From: Enterococcus dongliensis
Lineage (GTDB): Bacteria > Bacillota > Bacilli > Lactobacillales > Enterococcaceae
Assembly (NCBI RefSeq): GCF_005405225.1
Contig: NZ_BJDQ01000012.1
Location: forward strand, 1-61,553
Length of the DNA stretch: 61,553 nucleotides
Reading direction: 5' to 3'
Part shown: positions 51,201-59,570 of the stretch, piece after piece
Position numbering within the stretch: position 1 is the stretch's first letter
Layout of the letters: each line of letters starts with the position of its first letter
Program-made: the position numbers and the translations under genes
Notes under the pieces: model-generated
The model's database searches: none
What the model was told of the DNA's origin: nothing
The model's input: the letters and a program-made list of their open reading frames with translations, nothing else

Positions 51201-52268
51201 TTATAATGATTCGACTAATTGAATAGCCTGATAAATTTGATCCGGTGTAATGGCAGAATCTACCAAATTAAATGTTTCGTTCGAAGAAGCAGCATGATTA
51301 ATCACAGGAGCTAAAGCTTCCTTAGAAGTGTCAAGCACATTCAAATCTTTTAATTTCAAAGGCAATCCTGTTGCTAGATAAAAGGATTTTAATTTTTGGA
51401 TCTCAGCTAAATTTTTTGTATGAGCTAATTGAACGAGAATTCCATAGGCAACTTTTTTTCCATGGAGCTGATGATGGGTAGAATTTAGGAAAGAAAGGCC
51501 ATCATGAATCGCATGAGCACCTGCTGAACGACCGAAAGAAGCGGCAAAGCCACCAGTTTCTCCGGCTAAGCCAACAATCGTATCTGTGACACGGGTGAAA
51601 GCAGCTGAAGATCGACGTTGTTTCAAATCTTCAATAGCTGGGATAGCATCTTGTATCAAAAGTTCTTGGATTGCTTTGGCACTAGCGATTCCAAGTCGGA
51701 CATAGGCAGATTTTTGCTCATCTTGTAAGTTTCGTGTAATGCCTTCAATTTCGTACCATTTTGCTAAAGTATCACCGATTCCAGCAACAAAGTATTCGGT
51801 TGGTGTTGCTAATAAAAATTTGGAATCTACTAAGGTTAGAAAAGGCGCACGTTTCATATAACCGATTGACTTAAATGTCCGATCGGGGTGGTAGACGGCA
51901 ACGATCGGGGTGAAAGGTGCGCAATTTGAAATTAAGGTCGGGATGACCAGTAACTCAGCGTTTAACTCTTCAGCTGCCATTTTTGATGTGTCGATTACAC
52001 GGCCGCCGCCGATTGCAAGAATTAGATCGGCTTGTTCGATGTTATTAGCTAGTTCGACTGCATTTTCATGGCTGGAACTGCCATCATAGCGGTATATAGG
52101 ATAGGAAAGTTTCTTTTGATAATACTGTTGAAACGCATCAAAAGATTTCTCTCCAGTAATGACTGCAATTTTTTTGAAATCGTCTAAATAACTAGTTAGA
52201 TCGTGAAGGATACCTTCGCCACTAACATAACGATTTGCGCCGGGGCGTACTTCAGTTGTAATATCCAT
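51201..52268 (-). CDS. Iron-containing alcohol dehydrogenase family (glycerol dehydrogenase-like)
   Basis: This 355-residue oxidoreductase has the NAD-binding GGGRVIDTSK motif and metal ligands Asp in GIGDTLAKWYE, His in AGAHAIHDGL and His in HHQLHGKKVAYG. It is of the GldA-like group. The substrate is not fixed; glycerol or a related polyol is the family's usual one. The ATG at 52268 has AAAGGAG before it; the longer frame has none. It is divergent from the T-box leader of metQ. Confidence 0.87.
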   Translation of the reverse strand: MDITTEVRPGANRYVSGEGILHDLTSYLDDFKKIAVITGEKSFDAFQQYYQKKLSYPIYRYDGSSSHENAVELANNIEQADLILAIGGGRVIDTSKMAAEELNAELLVIPTLISNCAPFTPIVAVYHPDRTFKSIGYMKRAPFLTLVDSKFLLATPTEYFVAGIGDTLAKWYEIEGITRNLQDEQKSAYVRLGIASAKAIQELLIQDAIPAIEDLKQRRSSAAFTRVTDTIVGLAGETGGFAASFGRSAGAHAIHDGLSFLNSTHHQLHGKKVAYGILVQLAHTKNLAEIQKLKSFYLATGLPLKLKDLNVLDTSKEALAPVINHAASSNETFNLVDSAITPDQIYQAIQLVESL

Positions 52269-52352
52269 GGATTTTAACTCCTTTAATGAGATTACAATCA
52301 GTTTATCTTCCATAAAAATTAAAGTCAAATGTGTTTTTAATTATAAAAAATA

Positions 52353-52381
52353 TTGACAATTTTCATTTAAGTGTGTAAGAT
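52353..52381 (+). promoter_or_regulatory. Promoter of the metQNI T-box transcript
   Basis: A consensus TTGACA (52353-52358) and TAAGAT (52376-52381) are exactly 17 bases apart. Confidence 0.75.
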
Positions 52382-52387
52382 ACGATT

Positions 52388-52668
52388 TATCAATTTAAAA
52401 ACGTGATGAAGAGAAAAGTATAGGCTATGAAGCATCAAAGAGAATCCGGATAGGTGAGAGCGGATATGTCGAAGAGTTTAGAAAATGGTCTCTGAATGGC
52501 ATTGTCGATAAGTAGGCAGTGACGGGGTAGCACTCGTTAACGACGCTCAAGTATGATTCGTACTTGTTGAGGCAATAGTTGTAAAGCTATTGCAAATGAA
52601 GGTGGTAACGCGAGTGAGCTCGTCCTTTTTCTATACAAACTGTATGGAGAAGGGCGGGCTTTTTTTGT
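52388..52668 (+). promoter_or_regulatory. T-box riboswitch (tRNA-Met type) of metQNI
   Basis: The leader has a long stem I region, a GAATGGC segment that offers an AUG specifier, and the T-box AAGGTGGTAACGCGAG (52599-52614), with AAC in place of the usual ACC. Its UGGU would pair with the NCCA end of an uncharged tRNA with discriminator A. A strong terminator (about 52615-52668: GCTCGTCC... with GGGCGGGC and seven T) follows. Uncharged tRNA-Met should allow read-through into the methionine transporter. The specifier assignment is from context. Confidence 0.88.
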
Positions 52669-52737
52669 CAAAAGCAGGCGAGAACTCGCATTGGTTGTTT
52701 GTATTAGTAGATAAAACAAAAAATAGGAGGAAACAAA

Positions 52738-53562
52738 ATGAAAAAGTTAGGTAAAGGAATTTTATTGAGTGTAGCAGTTTTAGCCGTAGGTGGATTATTA
52801 GCAGGTTGTGGAAGTAAAGACGAAGCAAAACCATTGGATGAAAAAAAGGTGACCATCGGGGTAACATCAGGACCACATCAACAAATTATCGAAGAAGTGG
52901 CCAGACAAGCAAAAAAAGATGGTATTGAGATTAATGTGAAAAGTTTTGATGATTACAATACTCCTAATAGCGCGTTGAGTGATGGAGATCTAGACGGCAA
53001 TAGTTATCAAACTTTTTCTTTTTTAGAACAACAGGTAAAAGATAAGGACTATAAGATTGAATCAGCGTTTAAAACAGTGGCCTTTCCATTAGGGGTTTAC
53101 TCTAAAAAGATTACGGATTTAAGTAAACTTCAATCAGGAGATAAAATCGGTGTGCCAAATGATCCAACAAATGAGTATCGTGCCTTGAAATTATTAGAAG
53201 AAGCTGGCGTGTTGAAACTAAAAGACGGTGTTGAAGTCAAAGCGACTAAAAATGATGTAGACAAGAATCCAAAAAATATCGAGATTGTAGAACTAGAAGC
53301 ATCACAGATTCCTTCACAACTTGATGAGTTAGCTGCTGCAGCAATCAATACAAATTTTGCTTTTGGTGCAGGACTGACGATTAACGACGATGCGATCTAT
53401 AATGAACCATTAAAAGACAATCCAAATTACAATGTATTTGCAGTCCGGACAGAAAACAAAGATGACAAGATTGTCAAAGAAATCAAAAAATACTATCAAT
53501 CAGATGAAACAAAGAAATTTATTGAAAAAGAATTCAAAGGATCAGTAGTTCCAGCGTTTTAA
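52738..53562 (+). CDS. metQ: Methionine-binding lipoprotein (MetQ/NlpA family)
   Basis: This 274-residue lipoprotein has a signal peptide with the lipobox LLAGC (Cys23) and then a NlpA-type binding domain (VTIGVTSGPHQQIIEEV, VKSFDDYNTPNSALSDGDLD). MetQ binds D/L-methionine outside the membrane and passes it to MetNI. AGGAGG is placed well before the ATG. It is first in the metQNI operon behind a T-box. Length is normal. Confidence 0.93.
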   Translation: MKKLGKGILLSVAVLAVGGLLAGCGSKDEAKPLDEKKVTIGVTSGPHQQIIEEVARQAKKDGIEINVKSFDDYNTPNSALSDGDLDGNSYQTFSFLEQQVKDKDYKIESAFKTVAFPLGVYSKKITDLSKLQSGDKIGVPNDPTNEYRALKLLEEAGVLKLKDGVEVKATKNDVDKNPKNIEIVELEASQIPSQLDELAAAAINTNFAFGAGLTINDDAIYNEPLKDNPNYNVFAVRTENKDDKIVKEIKKYYQSDETKKFIEKEFKGSVVPAF

Positions 53563-53659
53563 GAAAAAATAGAGCATTTATCAGTACGATTGTTTTAGCT
53601 GCGAATAGCTGGAGAGCCATCTAGGAAAATAAGAATGTGTATTAGGGGGGAAGCGTCAC

Positions 53660-54673
53660 ATGATTGAGCTTAAAAATGTCTCAAAAATCTATCAACAAAA
53701 AAAACGTCGCATAGAGGCAGTCAAGGAAGTAAATTTGACGATTGAAAAAGGAGAGATTTTTGGGGTGGTGGGTTATTCTGGCGCAGGAAAGTCTACCTTG
53801 ATCCGTATGATTAATTTTCTAGAACCGCCAACGACAGGTGACATCTTGATCAATGGTCAAAAATTAAGTGAATTAAACAAAAAAGAATTATTGTTAACTA
53901 GACGAAAAATCGGAATGATTTTCCAAGGGTATAATTTATTGTCGACTGCAACAGTTTATGAAAATATTGCAAAACCTTTGAAATTAGAAGGGGTGGCCCA
54001 AGAAGTGATCAAAAAACGGGTGGACAAATATTTGGACCTAGTCGGCTTGACTGATCGTAAGGACAATTATCCGGCGCAATTATCCGGTGGACAACGCCAA
54101 CGGGTGGCGATTGCGCGAGCTTTGGCTCACGAACCGGAAATTTTATTGTCTGATGAAGCGACGAGCGCATTAGATCCTGAGACAACAGAATCAATCTTGA
54201 CCTTGTTGACAAAGATCAATCAAGAGTTAGGGATTACAATCTTTTTGATTACCCATGAGATTGAAGTCGTACAACGAATCTGTGATCGAGTGGCAGTGAT
54301 GGAAGATGGCAAGATTATCGAGGCAGGGCCTGTGATCAATTTATTCACCCGTCCTAAAGAGGAGACGACCAAACGATTCATTGGTGCCAACAACGGCTAC
54401 AACGTCCCTGAAGAAGTATTAGCGGCTTATAAAGGTACTGGACGATTAGTCCAACTACAATTTATTGGAGAAGAGGCGACTGAACCGGTTTTAGCAAAAG
54501 TTGCGCGGGATTTTCCATTGAATCCGAATATTCTCAGCGGCAATATTGGCTATTTGAAAGAGCAACGGCATGGTCGGCTGCTAGTTCAATTTGCTGGCGG
54601 AACGGCATCTGATTTTCGTGCGGCAAAAGAATACATTCAAAGTCAGGGAATCATCGTTGAGGAGGTAGTGTAA
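53660..54673 (+). CDS. metN: Methionine ABC transporter ATPase MetN
   Basis: This 337-residue ATPase has Walker A GYSGAGKST, signature LSGGQRQRVAIARAL and Walker B LLSDEATSALD, plus the C-terminal NIL (ACT-like) domain (about 260-337) that binds methionine and inhibits the transporter when it is abundant. GGGGGG precedes the ATG. It overlaps metI by one base of stop/start (TAATG). Confidence 0.95.
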   Translation: MIELKNVSKIYQQKKRRIEAVKEVNLTIEKGEIFGVVGYSGAGKSTLIRMINFLEPPTTGDILINGQKLSELNKKELLLTRRKIGMIFQGYNLLSTATVYENIAKPLKLEGVAQEVIKKRVDKYLDLVGLTDRKDNYPAQLSGGQRQRVAIARALAHEPEILLSDEATSALDPETTESILTLLTKINQELGITIFLITHEIEVVQRICDRVAVMEDGKIIEAGPVINLFTRPKEETTKRFIGANNGYNVPEEVLAAYKGTGRLVQLQFIGEEATEPVLAKVARDFPLNPNILSGNIGYLKEQRHGRLLVQFAGGTASDFRAAKEYIQSQGIIVEEVV

Positions 54674-55335
54674 TGGGTGAATTTTGGAGTCAATGGGGAG
54701 CCGTTGTCATCGAAGGGTTAGGCCAAACGTTAGTGATGGTCTTTGTTGCATTGGGTCTGTCGATAATTATTGGGATACCATTAGGTGTGTTGTTGGTGAT
54801 TACTCGCCCAGGCGGCTTGAACAGTAATTTTACGGTGTACTCGATTTTAAATAGTGTCATCAATGTTTTACGTTCACTTCCTTTTATTATTTTACTGTTT
54901 TTGATTCTACCACTGACAAAACTAATTATGGGAACGACGATTGGTGTGCAAGGCGTATTGTTGCCGCTGATTATCTATACGGCACCGTATCTGGCTCGTT
55001 TAGTGGAAACGTCGTTATTGGAAGTTGATGGCGGGGTAATCGAAGCATATCAAGCGATGGGGATCAGTCATTTTCATATTATCTACAGCGTTTTGCTAAG
55101 AGAAGCACGAGGCGGGATTATTCGAGGATTGACGATCGCTATGATTGGTTTGATTGGTGCAACGGCAATGGCTGGTTTGGTCGGTGCTGGCGGATTAGGC
55201 AGTATCGCTTATCAATATGGTTTTTTACGAAATGAACCGGCAGTGATGTACACGACGATTATTTTACTGATTGTTTTAGTCCAAATCGTCCAGACATTAG
55301 GAAATACAATTGCAAAAAGTTTAGACCGAAATTAA
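54673..55335 (+). CDS. metI: Methionine ABC transporter permease MetI
   Basis: This 220-residue permease has five membrane helices and the EAA loop IEAYQAMGISHFHIIYSVLL that contacts the ATPase. The frame starts within the stop codon of metN, so it is translationally coupled. It completes the MetQNI importer. A terminator follows at 55344-55387. Confidence 0.95.
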   Translation: MGEFWSQWGAVVIEGLGQTLVMVFVALGLSIIIGIPLGVLLVITRPGGLNSNFTVYSILNSVINVLRSLPFIILLFLILPLTKLIMGTTIGVQGVLLPLIIYTAPYLARLVETSLLEVDGGVIEAYQAMGISHFHIIYSVLLREARGGIIRGLTIAMIGLIGATAMAGLVGAGGLGSIAYQYGFLRNEPAVMYTTIILLIVLVQIVQTLGNTIAKSLDRN

Positions 55336-55343
55336 TTGAGCAA

Positions 55344-55387
55344 CGGTGAGTCAGGAAGCGTTCTTTCCCGGCTCATCGTTTTCTTTT
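55344..55387 (+). terminator. Terminator of metQNI
   Basis: CGGTGAGTC and GGCTCATCG pair with G-U pairs, followed by TTTTCTTTTT. Confidence 0.75.
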
Positions 55388-55439
55388 TGCTATAATGAAA
55401 GAGACCGTAATGCGAAAACTTGTAAATGAGGTGAGCAGA

Positions 55440-55727
55440 GTGAAAGCCAAGGATCTGCTGACGGCAATTCAAATAGATGCCGCCGGAGAATTGAAACAAT
55501 TATCTTCGTATAATTATGTTTTCATCACAGAAGGTGAAAAACAAACGAATCAGTTGGCAGTCAAAGTGGAAGAAGCCAAGATTGTGCTGCATAAACAACA
55601 AGGAAATTCCTTAACGTTAAATGAATTAATCCAAGTGTTAAATGAGGCCAAGGAAGCAGAAATTTTTTTTGAGGAGCAGTTGATTTTTGGGTATAAGCTG
55701 ATTAAACAAGGAATTGTCTTAGGTTGA
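55440..55727 (+). CDS. Hypothetical protein with GTG start (95 residues)
   Basis: The frame encodes (M)KAKDLLTAIQIDAAGELKQL..., a soluble protein with strand and helix alternation and a C-terminal helix (LNELIQVLNEAKEAEIFFEE). GAGGTGA lies six bases before the GTG at 55440. In-frame ATGs at 55395 and 55410 lie at or just past the TATAAT (55391-55396) and would be at the transcription start, so they are unlikely. Not recognised. Confidence 0.6.
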   Translation: MKAKDLLTAIQIDAAGELKQLSSYNYVFITEGEKQTNQLAVKVEEAKIVLHKQQGNSLTLNELIQVLNEAKEAEIFFEEQLIFGYKLIKQGIVLG

Positions 55728-55753
55728 CGAACTATCTAGTTTTTTAAACTAGT

Positions 55754-55782
55754 TTGAATTATCTTGTTAACTGTGTTACATT
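55754..55782 (+). promoter_or_regulatory. Promoter of the hemolysin III gene
   Basis: TTGAAT (55754-55759) and TACATT (55777-55782) with 17 bases between, plus the TG extension (TGTTACATT) seen before other small genes here. Confidence 0.6.
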
Positions 55783-55814
55783 ATCTTTAATAAATAATTT
55801 GAGGTGATAACTAA

Positions 55815-56450
55815 ATGGATACACAATTTAGCCGGAAATATCTAATTACAAATGAAGTGTTGAATGCAGTAACCCATGGGTTGGGTGTAGTATTAAGTAT
55901 TGTTGGGTTTATTTTTTTGCTGAGAAAAGCCGATAGTGGGCTGGATTATGTTTCCTTTATTATCTATGGCGTCTCATTGCTGCTGCTGTTTTTAGCTTCG
56001 ACACTGTACCATAGCTTGATTTTTACTAAGGCAAAAAAAATTTTTCAAGTTTTTGATCATTGTTCAATCTATTTATTGATTGCTGGGACGTACACACCTT
56101 ATTGTTTGCTGTACATCAAAGGAGTAATCGGGATTGTTTTACTTAGTATCATTTGGCTAGCAGCAATCGTCGGGATTATCTACAAAAGTCTCACATTAAG
56201 CAAAGTGAAATCGGTCTCAAAATTATCTACAATCATTTACAATGTGATGGGTTGGGCAGTTGTGATCGCATTGCCAAGTCTATATCAAAGTGTAGGATTG
56301 CAAGGGTTGTTGTTATTAGTCGGCGGCGGAATTGCCTATACGATAGGATCTGTTTTTTATAGTATGAAAAATAGACGCTATATGCATGTTGTTTGGCATT
56401 TGTTCGTCATGCTAGGTGCGTTATTGATGTTCTTTTCTATTTATTTATAA
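55815..56450 (+). CDS. Hemolysin III / TrhA family membrane protein
   Basis: This 211-residue seven-helix protein of the PAQR-like family has NEVLNAVTHGLGVVLSIVG, STLYHSL, the DHCSIYLLIAGTYTPYCL segment and HVVWHLFVMLG with the conserved metal-type His residues. Despite the name, members act in membrane lipid homeostasis (TrhA of E. coli). GAGGTGATAA precedes the ATG. Single gene, with a bidirectional terminator after it. Confidence 0.92.
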   Translation: MDTQFSRKYLITNEVLNAVTHGLGVVLSIVGFIFLLRKADSGLDYVSFIIYGVSLLLLFLASTLYHSLIFTKAKKIFQVFDHCSIYLLIAGTYTPYCLLYIKGVIGIVLLSIIWLAAIVGIIYKSLTLSKVKSVSKLSTIIYNVMGWAVVIALPSLYQSVGLQGLLLLVGGGIAYTIGSVFYSMKNRRYMHVVWHLFVMLGALLMFFSIYL

Positions 56451-56455
56451 AAGCT

Positions 56456-56494
56456 AAAAAGGCTGTGACAATCACTTGTCACAGCCTTTTTTTA
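56456..56494. terminator. Bidirectional terminator
   Basis: AAAAAGGCTGTGACA and TGTCACAGCCTTTTT form a long perfect stem between convergent genes. Confidence 0.9.
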
Positions 56495-57667
56495 TAGATA
56501 ATCGTCTTCTGAAAAGCCTGTATTGCGATAGGCACCTTCATCAGCAAAATATTTATTATAGCGTTGTTTGAATTTACGGAAGGCAAAAACGACGAGCAAT
56601 TTGACCATAGAATAGATCGGAATTCCAAAAATCACACCAACCAATCCTAAGAGATCCCCCATCACTAGTAAGACGACCAAAATCGTGATCGGATGGATCT
56701 TTAATTTATCCCCCATCACTCGCGGAACGACCAGATCTCCGTGAAGCAATTGGACGACAAACCAAGCAATCACAAATTTAACGACCATAAAAGTAGAATC
56801 TTGAAACGCGATGAATACTCCTGGGATAAAAGCCAAAAACGATCCGATATAAGGAATGATACTCAATATTCCTGCAGCTAGCGCGATGACTGTCGCAAAC
56901 TGCATCCCTAACAGCAAGAAAACGACCCAATAGATCAATCCTAGCAACAGTGAAGCAATGACTTGGCCTTTTAAAAAGGCACCTAGTTGTTGATTAGCCA
57001 GTTTGATTAAGGCACTCGAATCTTTTCTAAAACGCGGTGGGATTAATTCGATTACCGCATTGTAAAGCTTGTGGGGATTTTGGATTAAGAAAAAGGCAAT
57101 GATTGGTCCGGTAAACAAGGTGATGGCTGTACTAGAGACTGCCGAAAAAATCGTTCCTAAGCCTTTTGCCCCGTCTTGCCAATTTTCACCTAAGTAATTC
57201 CAGGCTTCTTTGGTCAATTTATCTAAAGAATTCAATGCTTGATCAGAAGATGTTGCAAACGGCGTAGCATCTAAGATATGTTTGATGCCATTTTGAAAAT
57301 CGTCAACAAAATCAGGGAATTGTTTAATCAAATCTTGGGCCTGTGTTTGAATGACAGGAATCAACCGTGCTCCGCCGAAAAAAAGCAGACCGAAGATCAC
57401 TACATAAGTCAGGACATTGCTGACAATGCGGGGAAGGCCTTTTTTACTTAAGAAATTGACCACCGGATTCAATAAATAATACAATAATAATGCAAAAATC
57501 ATAGGGGGCAGTACAGTAGTGATAATGACTATGATCGGTCGGAAAATAAAAGACACTGTATTTAATAAATAAATGGCCAATGTACTTAAAATGATTAATC
57601 CGATGATATAATAGGATGTTTTTCCACCAAAAAATTGAATCAATTTTGAGGGTTTTTCTTTTTCCAT
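56492..57667 (-). CDS. AI-2E family transporter (UPF0118 permease)
   Basis: This 391-residue membrane protein has the AI-2E/PerM pattern: two spans near the N-terminus, a soluble middle (about 95-190: QTQAQDLIKQFPDFVDDFQNG), then a cluster of helices with the ILSIIPYIGSFLAFIPGVF motif and the VVPRVMGDKLKIHPI signature. Members export autoinducer-2 or act as Na/H antiporters; the role here is not decided. AAGGAGG precedes the ATG. Confidence 0.92.
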   Translation of the reverse strand: MEKEKPSKLIQFFGGKTSYYIIGLIILSTLAIYLLNTVSFIFRPIIVIITTVLPPMIFALLLYYLLNPVVNFLSKKGLPRIVSNVLTYVVIFGLLFFGGARLIPVIQTQAQDLIKQFPDFVDDFQNGIKHILDATPFATSSDQALNSLDKLTKEAWNYLGENWQDGAKGLGTIFSAVSSTAITLFTGPIIAFFLIQNPHKLYNAVIELIPPRFRKDSSALIKLANQQLGAFLKGQVIASLLLGLIYWVVFLLLGMQFATVIALAAGILSIIPYIGSFLAFIPGVFIAFQDSTFMVVKFVIAWFVVQLLHGDLVVPRVMGDKLKIHPITILVVLLVMGDLLGLVGVIFGIPIYSMVKLLVVFAFRKFKQRYNKYFADEGAYRNTGFSEDDYL

Positions 57668-57806
57668 AGAATGGACCTCCTTGTTCTAATTTAAAGGCAT
57701 AAAAAACAAACTGCCTTAATGCACCAAGTATACCGAATGTCCGTAAGACTGTATACTTTTGGGCTTTAAAGATCTGCAGGACTGTGAAAAGGAAACACTA
57801 ATAATC

Positions 57807-57851
57807 TTTTGGCAAACACTGCGATGATTTTTGTAGTGTTTGCCAAAAAAA
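57807..57851. repeat. Inverted repeat after the ComK-like gene
   Basis: TTTTGGCAAACACT and AGTGTTTGCCAAAA form a 14-bp stem. There is no T-run on the exit side of either strand, so it may be a poor terminator or an mRNA-stabilising end. The GGCAAACACT core also occurs in the selC terminator. Confidence 0.6.
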
Positions 57852-58574
57852 TTACCACGCGGTCCAATCGATGTTGTTGGGATCATCTTCTAATCTTTCA
57901 TAATGATAGAGAAAATGGACTTTGTTATAGTGGCGAGTAAATTCACCAATTTGATGAGTAAATTGAGCTAGACCTGGGCGCTTACTCAATAATCGAGCAA
58001 AATAAGTATCCGGAAAATTCAAGTAAGCCAGTGGGGTGTTTTCCTGGTTGGTAAAATGAAAAAAATCGCGTCGAACCAATGCAAGAAGATAACAAGTGAT
58101 CTCTGCTCGCGCCATCAAACTGCGTCGCAAAATCGGCAATAACAAATTTGGACCGGAAAGTATCTCGGCAAAATAACGTCCTTTTTCACAGTGAAGGGCG
58201 GAAATTTTTAGTGGATTGAGCCAACATGTCTTTTGAGTATTTTCCAAGGGGAAAAGAGCAAAGTAAGGACAGAGCCAGGGGAATTTATAAGAACCAAAGC
58301 AGGATAGGACTTTGAGGCAAGCACAAATTAACTTATAGTGTGGAAAGCAATGAGCAGCAGAATATCGTTGCAAGGTCGTTAACCCATTTTCTTCGCTATG
58401 GTAAATTTTTTTATCAGTAAAAATCAAGACACCTGTCTGATTCGGAATCGGAGCGATCAAAATGATCTCATGAGCACTCAATGGGTCAAAAGGCTCCGCC
58501 TGTTTCAAGCAGACCTCCCAAAGATCAGACCACATGTAGCCATCCAAATACTCGTTTTTCTCACATGTACGCAT
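57852..58574 (-). CDS. ComK-like competence regulator
   Basis: This 240-residue protein was recognised by pattern only. The order LSCFGSYKF, PYFALFPLENTQKTCWLNPL, then EKGRYFAEILSGPNLLLPI parallels ComK (SCKYFG, the TYFFPT-x-W stretch and the LPIS segment), but the N-terminus is about 40 residues longer than in Bacillus or Staphylococcus and the intervening sequence has diverged. ComK activates DNA-uptake genes by binding paired A4-N5-T4 boxes. AAGGAGGAGA precedes the ATG. It faces a probably frameshifted gene across a very AT-rich gap. Confidence 0.55.
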   Translation of the reverse strand: MRTCEKNEYLDGYMWSDLWEVCLKQAEPFDPLSAHEIILIAPIPNQTGVLIFTDKKIYHSEENGLTTLQRYSAAHCFPHYKLICACLKVLSCFGSYKFPWLCPYFALFPLENTQKTCWLNPLKISALHCEKGRYFAEILSGPNLLLPILRRSLMARAEITCYLLALVRRDFFHFTNQENTPLAYLNFPDTYFARLLSKRPGLAQFTHQIGEFTRHYNKVHFLYHYERLEDDPNNIDWTAW

Positions 58575-59070
58575 AAAAATCTCCTCCTTAGCAGCTATTG
58601 TTTATTGTTTTCATCACCAATATAAGGGAAGTGAGAAAAATGTACACGTTTTCTTTTTTGGAATAAAAATAAAAAAAGAATAATTTCTCTTTGAAAAAAA
58701 GTTCAAATAAATTTTCATTAATAAAAAAGCCTGTTTTTTAATAAAAGATTTGCATTTTAAGTTAAAGGAAGAGCCGATAAAAACAAGACAATATAAGTTT
58801 TCTGTTTTAATAAAAGAAAAATTACTTGTTAGAATTTATGGATGGATGCGAAAGAATCCTTGTAATAAGGGAATTCCTATTGTCATTAATGTTATTTAAT
58901 AAGACGGACAATTGGAAAAGAAAGTTTGTGAAATAAGAAAAAATTTTTTCGACTTCTATTTTGAAAAAAACGAGAGTTTTGCGTATTTTTTTCTTGTATA
59001 AAAAAATTTGCGCATTTAAGTAAAAATTTTCGTTAATAAAGTAGAACGAATTTTGCAAGGAGGCAAGCAT
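58575..59070. promoter_or_regulatory. AT-rich divergent region with A-N-T boxes
   Basis: Nearly 500 bases without a gene. AAAAAAGCCTGTTTTTT (58724-58740) is an exact A4-N5-T4 AT-box, and AAAACGAGAGTTTT near 58965 is a looser one (N6). If the minus-strand gene is a ComK, this may be an autoregulatory promoter. Confidence 0.4.
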
Positions 59071-59450
59071 ATGCAGAAACATCCCTTTACAATCTATCAG
59101 TTGTTTCATTTGAAACAAAAAACATTAGAAAAACGTATCGCTGCCTATTATCAGGCGAGTAATGACGCAAAGACAGTCATCAAACTGATCCGCCTATTGC
59201 AGATTCGTGGCGAATTAGGCACGGAAGCAATCGATACACCGTGTTTCGAGCTGATTCGGACACTGTATATCCAGCAAACAAGCCGCCATCTGAAACGCTA
59301 TTTTTCTATTTTCGAACATATTTTTCACAGGCAGAATGGGAGACACTAGTGCTACGCTTTTTTCCAGAGATACCAGCCATTAAAGTATGGCGTGAATCAT
59401 TGACCTTGACTTTATGCACTGTTGTATTCCATCAATTTACAGTGCCATGA
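59071..59450 (+). pseudogene. Unknown gene with a probable -1 frameshift
   Basis: The first frame (59071-59349, 92 residues, MQKHPFTIYQLFHLKQKTLE...) has AAGGAGG at the right distance. It ends in a poor tail (EHIFHRQNGRH), while the -1 frame goes on from the same region as YFRTYFSQAEWETLVLRFFP and ends at 59450. The two parts read like one helical protein of about 126 residues broken near 59300-59320, inside T-rich codons. A sequencing error, a mutation or programmed slippage would all explain it. The protein was not recognised. Confidence 0.5.
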
Positions 59451-59570
59451 GAGGAGTGAAAGCTTCTATTTTTTCTAATAATTTTTTGCATAAAAAAGGA
59501 AGCTAGACAGTGCTAACTTCCGTAAGTAAAAATAAGTACCTCGCTTTTAATTGTTAAAAAGTAGAGCAGT

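Noticed and set aside
53120-53135. AGTAAACTT inside metQ as a further partition repeat
   Set aside because: It is a single copy within a conserved coding region; Ser-Lys-Leu codons explain it.
58822-59118. 98-codon minus-strand frame in the AT-rich gap
   Set aside because: It overlaps the ribosome site and start of the opposite gene and consists of AT-rich codons (Phe, Asn, Lys, Ile) only.
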